Source: Owenia fusiformis (Eukaryota; Annelida; Polychaeta; Sabellida; Oweniidae). From it: DNA of 64,000 nucleotides. The position numbers were made by a program, and so were the translations under genes. Location of the stretch: positions 12,136,932-12,200,931 of the forward strand of contig CAIIXF020000012.1 of the NCBI GenBank assembly GCA_903813345.2. Direction: 5' to 3'. This document shows, one piece after another, positions 57,188-64,000 of this stretch. Numbering within the stretch: position 1 is the stretch's first letter; each line of letters opens with the position of its first letter. The notes under the pieces are model-generated. The model was not told where the DNA came from. It did not search any database and saw only the letters and a program-made list of their open reading frames with translations.

Positions 57188-59602
57188 ATGAGTAGATCTG
57201 TTGATATGCGAGACAGTGAAGGCGAAGAACGTGTAAAAGGAAAGGAATGGAGGAACTCGATGGTGAGATCAGTCAGTGTAAATCCTGGTGCTTCTATTCA
57301 GGAAAAACTGGATGCACTCTTCTCTGCTGTGAAATGGCGTTGCCATGGTATCATTAAAGAAACTCTCAATAAATACCCAGAACTCATGAGCGAGTCTGAC
57401 GAGTATGGTAATACTATCTTGCATCACCTAGTCAAATGTCAATATGAGGAACTATTCCGCATGAAAGGTATTAGCGCCTGGAAACCGACTATTAACACTA
57501 AAAATAGATATGGGGAAACGCCGGTTTTGATTTCTGCACGGACATCATCCAACGCCACCATATTAGGGCATCTTATTGTGTCAGGTTGCGATATCAACGC
57601 CAGTGACGTATTCGGATTTACTCCATTGCACTTTTATTGCAAAGTGGGCGACCTGGTGTGTTCTACATTGTCAGTGAACGCAGAGGGATGTTACATCGAC
57701 ATAATGTCCGTCAATGGCATAACTCCACTCATGATGGCCACTGAGAATACTCACATGGGCGTCATGCGGATGCTTCTAGAACACGGCGCCGATTGTCTCT
57801 ATACTAGGAGCGGTAACATCCATTCGTCGTGTAATCTGAACAGTAAGCCGTACCCCTTAAGTGCAATAGAATACGCGGTGTTATGTGATGTACCTGATGT
57901 GTTAACGCTTATCCTATCGGGAATAATGTCTCAACTTCAATATCTCTGCTCCAGATCGGGGCAAAATATAGACATGACACTTCTTGATGAAATAGAAAAC
58001 GATACTGAGACAATCAACTATGTTGTCAGAGCACCGATGCATACGTTCCTCAATATCAAAGAGGTGAACAAATCATACGTTATACGTCATTTTAACGTTG
58101 CCGTTTCATCGATTGAGCGTGCATTGACACTGGCGAGATCAGGTAGACGGCAAGTGTCAAGTGACCAACTGCACGCCATATTGTATACGATACAAAAATG
58201 CCTCCAGAATTACGAAACGTATGATGATAGTACAATAGGAAGCGATGTGCCTTTTGATATTGGACACATGGCTGGAGACTTTGACGTAGATAAGGTGCCG
58301 GGATACACTGTATTTGAACAGTTTATGTTGTATATGTTCCCTCATGTTCAAACTCAACCCCCGGGGGTCAATAACGGTGAGTTGACAGCTGAGGGAACCA
58401 CTACTGAAACAAAACATGGTGAACCCCAGTCCAGTCCTCGAGTGACAGGTGCAGTATTTAGTTTCGATGATTTTGACCAGATTCTCTCATCCCCTTTAAA
58501 ACTAGAGCATGTCCAAAGCGTTTCATGCTTGGTGAAAGACAACGAAACAATGTATAATGTTGACATATCAGATGTATTATTTGGATTGAGTCTTGAGGCG
58601 TTCATAGAGTCGCAAAAAGACCACCTCAACAAACTTGACGATAGTGGACATACACCAGTGCTAAACCTTATCAAAGCAGCGCATCTTTGGGCTTCGGATT
58701 GCGAGCCGGGAGATCGGGAAGATTCCATTAACCAAAAATGGATAAATAAGTGCATGTGTTTATTCCTAAAATATGGCGCATCACTTGACATAATGGCTCC
58801 CAAGGGAAAACATGCATTGACGTACTGCGTGGAATATGGTGAGCATAGCCTGTTGGAAATACTACTTAGTGGCGACGTTGATGTGAATGCTACGCAAGAC
58901 GAGCAAGGTGTTACGACACTTCACGATGCAGTTAGAGCTGGTGATCTCTTCGCTGTAGAAATGCTGATAAACGCAGGAGCTGACGTCAATATTGCAACCA
59001 ACCTCCAGATCGAATATTCCAAACGCTTCAACATTCCAGAATATCAATACCAATCCAAAGAAGTGGTGTCAAAATTTCATAATTATGGCGATGGCCCGTT
59101 GCACTCTGCTGTAAAACGTAATAACCTTGAACTTATAAGAACTCTGCTGAAAGACCATTCTATAAACATGAACATACGTAACAAAAGTGGCATCACACCT
59201 GCTATAATCGCCACTATCACTGACAATGTGACAATTTTGAATCTGTTGATAGAAGAACGCGCCGATGTGAACATCGCAGATAACACAGGGTGGACACCGC
59301 TCCACCACGCATCATGCTCGGAAAACAAACGGATAATAAGAGTTCTTCTGCTAGCAGGCGCCAACAGACACGCCACTGACAAGCATGGAAGAACGCCCGT
59401 TCAAGTGGGCAATGGATTCTCATCTGAGAAGATCCTGTGTGAGATAGGTGAGGGGCTAGAGAGTTTACAGGACTGGGCAAGGTGGACAATAAGGAATAGG
59501 CTTGGAGCGTCACATCCAAGAGGACACGTAACTGCAAATAGCGCTCATGCATTACCCATACCAAACAAACTGAAATATTTGATCACTGAACTCGGTTTGT
59601 GA
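57188..59602 (+). CDS. Ankyrin-repeat and SOCS-box (ASB-like) protein, intronless
   Basis: ATG at 57188 to TGA at 59602, 804 residues. An N-terminal block of about four ankyrin repeats spans roughly residues 65-205 (YGNTILHHLV, YGETPVLISA, FGFTPLHFYC, NGITPLMMAT). A long non-repeat centre of about 270 residues follows. A second block of six or so repeats spans about 480-750 (QGVTTLHDAV, GDGPLHSAV, SGITPAIIAT, TGWTPLHHAS, HGRTPVQ). The last 45 residues form a SOCS box: SLQDWARWTIRNRLG is the elongin-BC box and LPIPNKLKYLI contains the LPxP cullin-5 box. In animals ASB proteins are substrate receptors of elongin-cullin-5 ubiquitin ligases, with ankyrin repeats binding the target. Two repeat blocks split by a long insert and 804 residues exceed most vertebrate ASBs. 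The upstream in-frame stretch to 57164 has no ATG. AATAAA follows at 59648-59653. The substrate is unknown. Confidence 0.88.
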   Translation: MSRSVDMRDSEGEERVKGKEWRNSMVRSVSVNPGASIQEKLDALFSAVKWRCHGIIKETLNKYPELMSESDEYGNTILHHLVKCQYEELFRMKGISAWKPTINTKNRYGETPVLISARTSSNATILGHLIVSGCDINASDVFGFTPLHFYCKVGDLVCSTLSVNAEGCYIDIMSVNGITPLMMATENTHMGVMRMLLEHGADCLYTRSGNIHSSCNLNSKPYPLSAIEYAVLCDVPDVLTLILSGIMSQLQYLCSRSGQNIDMTLLDEIENDTETINYVVRAPMHTFLNIKEVNKSYVIRHFNVAVSSIERALTLARSGRRQVSSDQLHAILYTIQKCLQNYETYDDSTIGSDVPFDIGHMAGDFDVDKVPGYTVFEQFMLYMFPHVQTQPPGVNNGELTAEGTTTETKHGEPQSSPRVTGAVFSFDDFDQILSSPLKLEHVQSVSCLVKDNETMYNVDISDVLFGLSLEAFIESQKDHLNKLDDSGHTPVLNLIKAAHLWASDCEPGDREDSINQKWINKCMCLFLKYGASLDIMAPKGKHALTYCVEYGEHSLLEILLSGDVDVNATQDEQGVTTLHDAVRAGDLFAVEMLINAGADVNIATNLQIEYSKRFNIPEYQYQSKEVVSKFHNYGDGPLHSAVKRNNLELIRTLLKDHSINMNIRNKSGITPAIIATITDNVTILNLLIEERADVNIADNTGWTPLHHASCSENKRIIRVLLLAGANRHATDKHGRTPVQVGNGFSSEKILCEIGEGLESLQDWARWTIRNRLGASHPRGHVTANSAHALPIPNKLKYLITELGL

Positions 59603-59647
59603 AAAGATGGAGACAAAATACGTTATGTAGAATATTGAAAATTGCCA

Positions 59648-59653
59648 AATAAA
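59648..59653 (+). promoter_or_regulatory. Polyadenylation signal of the ankyrin/SOCS-box gene
   Basis: AATAAA 46 bases after the stop codon. Confidence 0.55.
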
Positions 59654-61162
59654 CTTATAACCAACTTAACTTTTAAAGGTTGTTAGTACGAAAAAATCAT
59701 GACTGATCGAGGCATTAAATTACAAGAGGCCATAAGGTCACTGCACGTAAAACAGTACTATCGAAATATATAAAAGTATTGACTCTGAACATGAATTTAT
59801 TTTTCCATATAATTTTTGTCTTATTTAACATTTATTTCACTCAACACTTACAAAAACACATACAATTCAAGTTCTACAAATGCGAAGAAGATAATGATAT
59901 GAATTTCTGGATAAATAGATCTAAATATTGAATTACCTTTGCATTTTCACGCACACACACTTAATACACATCTTTCGATTAAATGCTAATTCTTATTCTT
60001 ATATATGGCTTTTCAAAATGTGTTTCTTTTAAAAAAGAAAGAGCTCAGCACTTCTTTTAAATCACAAATACCATACTTAGTTCAACAACCCAAGGCATCG
60101 ACCTCAAAGTCCAGGATTTTCAATGATGATTATAAGGGTCTTTATAGATATATAAAGGCAACTTATTACCAAAGGGAACTTATTACAACAAATTGAAAAG
60201 GTCTTCATTGTATTTTTATTCAAGACATATTTTGCTAGGAGAATAAACTTTAAACATTTCATATTTGTGCATATCTTCTGACAAGAATATCCATGTAGAA
60301 TATAGTTAGGCTTACTATGATCTACAATAGTTAATAAGGCCATAATAAGTAGATTCTTTGTTTTGAATCCTGGCAAAATCCAAATCATGCAAGGGTACAA
60401 GGAAAACAAACAAAAACTCAAGAAAAAACACAAACTTGTTTGCTGAGAAATGTATACATTTTATGGGCATAAAAAGGGATGGCATACCAATTTGCAGTGA
60501 TTACAAACGCATATTTATACATCCTTATCCTATACAATATATTTAAGCATAGCTATTATTCAAGTGTACAAAATAAGAAAATAAACAATGTATGCTTGAA
60601 GTAATCAATAACATTGTCAATTTTGACACACATCAAACATCACATGTAATCGTCTGATTCTGATTGAACGAAATGCTATGGTGACTATACTTTCAGACCC
60701 TTGTGCTTGGAATTTGGATATGTTTGTTTATTCTGATTTACTCAAAATCGTGCAAGCAAGGTGACGCAAAACAGAGAATCTACTTCTTTTGGACTAATAT
60801 CACGTCCGATGATCGGAAAACAGAACGAAGGGGGAGAAGGCAATTTCTGCTAGGATGAAGATTAGATTTCTGATAGAAAATTCAACAATGTAGAAGATTT
60901 GTTTTTCAAGAGAAAGTTTACTATTGAATTGCTGAATGGATAGCTGCATGGTATGGTAAAATATGTTAGGTCTTCTATAATTTTTGAGCCTATACTCTTT
61001 TAAAATATGTGATCGATTAAAAAGGCACAAGGCCACCAATGCGCCCAAGTTAATGTTTTTGCTATAAACCAAGCAATAATGGTCTACATGACCTGTGATA
61101 AATATTTGTAAGTGACATTATCATCACAAAATTAATGCCATTGCTCTTTTAAAAAAAATTAG

Positions 61163-61490
61163 TTTCCATACGTTATATAAAAATAATCGAAAATAAGTTA
61201 GAATGGGACGGAGGGTGTGGAGAGGGGGGGGCAATATGTCTATAACACATGGAAAGAGGTGTTACTTGACTTTATGTCCTGAAACTCCAAATTTCCAACT
61301 TTCTCACTTACAGAGATGTAACATCCAGTTTCTTACTGAGTTACTGAGTTACTTTTTCAAATACAAGAATTCGTGCAAATTTGTTCCACCTTAAAGACAT
61401 GCATATTACTCCCCCTTCCTCCGTCCCCTCCGTCCCACCCTACCATTTTAATTATTTTCGATGATTTTACATAACGTATGTAAACTTATT
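61163..61490. mobile_element. MITE with G-rich/C-rich inner arms, about 330 bp
   Basis: The left arm contains CATACGTTATATAAAA, AATCGAAAATAA and GGGACGGAGGG; the right arm contains the inverse (CCTCCGTCCCACCC, TTATTTTCGATGATTTTACA, TAACGTATG). Confidence 0.65.
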
Positions 61491-63931
61491 TTGTAAAGAC
61501 ACCAATGGCTTAAAGTGTAGACCATTGTTGTTTGATTTATAGCAGACATTGAATAACCCAGATGCGAGTAGAAATAATCTTGATTTACGTCATTAAAAAC
61601 TCAAAATTCAGTCAAAGAAATATCATATTTGAAATCTACATGTAAAATTACTTCTAGAAATGTGGTTTTAAAAAGTGTTTATCAACTTTGAAAAATTAAT
61701 TTTCTTTGAAAATGTGACTTCTAGCTCGGGGAGATTCTCCATAGACCCCATGCTATAAAATCACAAAAAATGAAATATCTTTTCGTTTAGTGGACAGATA
61801 ATATTTTGCTTTACTGGACATATTTTCATTAGTATAAGTATCAGACACATAAGGGTTATATTAAAATTGAGCCACTTAAATTGATAATATTCAAGTTTAA
61901 GGGAACTTTCTTATATACCTGCCATGTTAATTGACCCGAATCAGCCACCTGGTGGTGAAACTGGTAACTACCTACTTGCATTTGGGTAATTGTGCACGTT
62001 AGTGGCCTTTTTGCGCCTTTTTAATAGATCTCATATATTGGAAGCATATCGGTTTTAAAAATATCCTCGAAGACCTAACATATTTTACCATACCGTGCAC
62101 CTATTCACATTTATTCAATAGTTAACTTTCTCTTGAAAAATAAATGTTCTAGATTTGTTGAATTTTCTTGCAGAAATTGCCTTCTCCCGCCTGCTCTACT
62201 CTGCTCTCGCCTGCTCTAAAGTGTTAAATTCTGTTTATATCTCTTTCTTTTAAATGATCAAAAGTATTTTGGAAATTGGGAAATTTATTCAGCATGAGGT
62301 TTACCAAGCCCAAAATAACAGAATAATGGCATTTAGTATTGTGATTGCATAATACCACAGTTTAATATATAGTCATGAATTCAAATTCAGTCACAGTCAA
62401 AAAGTTGCAAAAAATGCTGCAATTTTAAGTTCATAATTCACTTGGACTCACAGCCACACAAACTTATGCTTCCATGGAGAAAGTATGTAAGGAGTATAGA
62501 GCAGATATAACTACAATTATGACTAGTAGCAGAAGAGATCTACAAATGGTGAATGGACCCCGAATGACAACCCCCAGGAGTTTGGCCTCCCACTCACTTT
62601 GTCACGGTGGAAGAAATTGCTAAGAGCTTCCCTTTTTGGTAATATTTCAAAAAGATTTAGATTAAAGTATATGTTTTAGCATTATCTTGAAAAAAATCAA
62701 TTTTGAATATCTTAAACCGGCCATGAAACATGATTAAAGTTATATGTCTCTGCTTAGTCCAAACAACGTTTTATAAAGTGATGGCTCCGTATATGGGGAC
62801 TTTCATTGTCTGTTAAATGATACATGCATTTAATAACATTGCATTTGGAACACATTTAATTACAGATTCGGGCATTTATCGCATGTTGTAATGCAACTCT
62901 ATTAATTAAATTCAGCATACTTTTTGTGTTTCATGTTCAACCAAAGTCACCCCTTATTTACCCCCATAAATGTTAGGTTTAGTTATTTTTCTTTATATCT
63001 CACAAAATAACCTCACATTAAGGGTGCATCATAGATTATTTTGTTTTAGTTATTGATAGATGTCACCTTCGTCCAATACCTCTATTCCTGACCTTTTCCC
63101 GGACTTTCTTTTGTGTAATATTATTAAAATTGGATCAATAACTTTCACTATGCAACAGCAACTCTAATCTCAGACTAATATTGGAAGAAATGTAGGCTGC
63201 AGAAATTACATTGTAAAAGCAGTACATTTTTATCGCAGAAACATCTAGATTTTTACTGAGTATTTGGGATCCATTTCGTCCAGTGTTTTATCTAATGTGA
63301 CATCGCATTTGACTAAGATAAGCAGCTGTACGCTAAGCGCGAGAAGGGGCGGATCAGTCGATGAAGGGCGAAAGGACAAGTGTACCGCTGCGATAAACGA
63401 AACGAAATCCAAGATTTGGCCACGAATTACAGCTTTTGTAGTACATCATTGGCGAAATATGTATGATGTTATACATGGGGATTAACACATTAATGGAGAG
63501 GATCTAATCGGTAAGAGTTTTCGTCTGAGGGAAACCATTGTTTTTACAATATTTAGTGACCTAGATTTTCCGACTCATTCACCATCTGCCATTGCAGAGT
63601 ATTGATTGAATGATAATGAATCATAGGCCATCAAAATTTAGGTTTGCTTGCCTTCTAGACTAACACATGTGTTCTGGTATGGTTGGTTCATACCGATAGG
63701 ATAATAGTATCCATTTTATACAGCCATTTATTTAAGACTGAGGTTAGGACTCCGGTCGATACTTTATTTGTTCATAAGGGATAGCAGGGCAAAATGGGCC
63801 CCTAGGCTAGGAGTAGGAGCATGCATAGAAAGGACATTTTAAATATATTTTGGACCTCAGAAGGATCCTGTCTGGTTAAGCCATATTTATTGAAACATGA
63901 GGCATTGGAAATACAAACACAAAAATACAAT

Positions 63932-64000
63932 ACAGTGGCGGATCCAGGAACCAACAGGGGGGGCCAAATTTAAGGTCAGAGAAAAAACTTCCGCGCAAAA
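63932..64000. repeat. Possible hAT-like repeat terminus, cut by window end
   Basis: CAGTGGCGGATCCAGGA and the following GGGGGGGCC resemble a widespread animal DNA-transposon end. Only one end is in view. Confidence 0.35.

Larger units (their letters stand above)
59654..64000. other. Intergenic, repeats only
   Basis: AT-rich sequence with one MITE (about 61163-61490) and, at 63932-64000, the sequence CAGTGGCGGATCCAGGA followed by a run of G. The latter resembles the terminus of a dispersed hAT-like repeat cut by the window edge. No gene is supported. Confidence 0.45.

Noticed and set aside
58157-59564. Minus-strand open frames across the ankyrin gene
   Set aside because: Shadows of the + strand coding sequence; no domain content.

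Overview
This is a stretch of an AT-rich animal nuclear genome. Every multi-exon gene has GT-AG introns, most introns and intergenic spaces are filled with hairpin and TIR-type repeats, and a mitochondrial-clan cytochrome P450 and an ankyrin/SOCS-box protein are present. The gene content (secreted PQQ dehydrogenase, bacterial-type solute-binding protein, mitochondrial P450, aerolysin-like protein) and the repeat landscape fit a marine invertebrate, most likely a lophotrochozoan such as a mollusc, annelid or brachiopod. The phylum cannot be fixed from the sequence alone.

Layout, all genes on the + strand. (1) 1-225: last exon of a PQQ-dependent (quinoprotein) dehydrogenase that begins before the window. 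(2) 2045-8788: a gene with a signal peptide and a bacterial family-3 periplasmic solute-binding domain (SBP_bac_3) split over small exons. (3) 12357-24833: an almost complete 15-exon secreted quinoprotein dehydrogenase of the membrane glucose dehydrogenase type. Its last exon is a paralogue of the exon at position 1 but lacks one base, which breaks the frame. (4) 29710-34953: a two-exon mitochondrial-type P450 whose intron is packed with nested elements. (5) 49188-50027: an intronless CDS for a 279-residue aerolysin/ETX-MTX2-like protein. (6) 57188-59602: an intronless CDS for an 804-residue ankyrin-repeat SOCS-box protein. The remainder (24.8-29.7 kb, 35-49 kb, 50-57 kb, 59.6-64 kb) holds no gene I can support, but many foldback and TIR elements.

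The most remarkable region is 1-25 kb. A PQQ dehydrogenase, an SBP_bac_3 protein and a second PQQ dehydrogenase lie head to tail. In methylotrophic and other bacteria, quinoprotein dehydrogenase genes are often accompanied by a gene for a periplasmic SBP_bac_3 protein (MxaJ/XoxJ type). Here the same two families are linked in an animal genome, each with its own signal peptide and many introns. This suggests a co-acquired bacterial pair that became a secreted animal system and was then duplicated in tandem. The linkage and domains are read from the sequence; the shared function and the transfer are inference.
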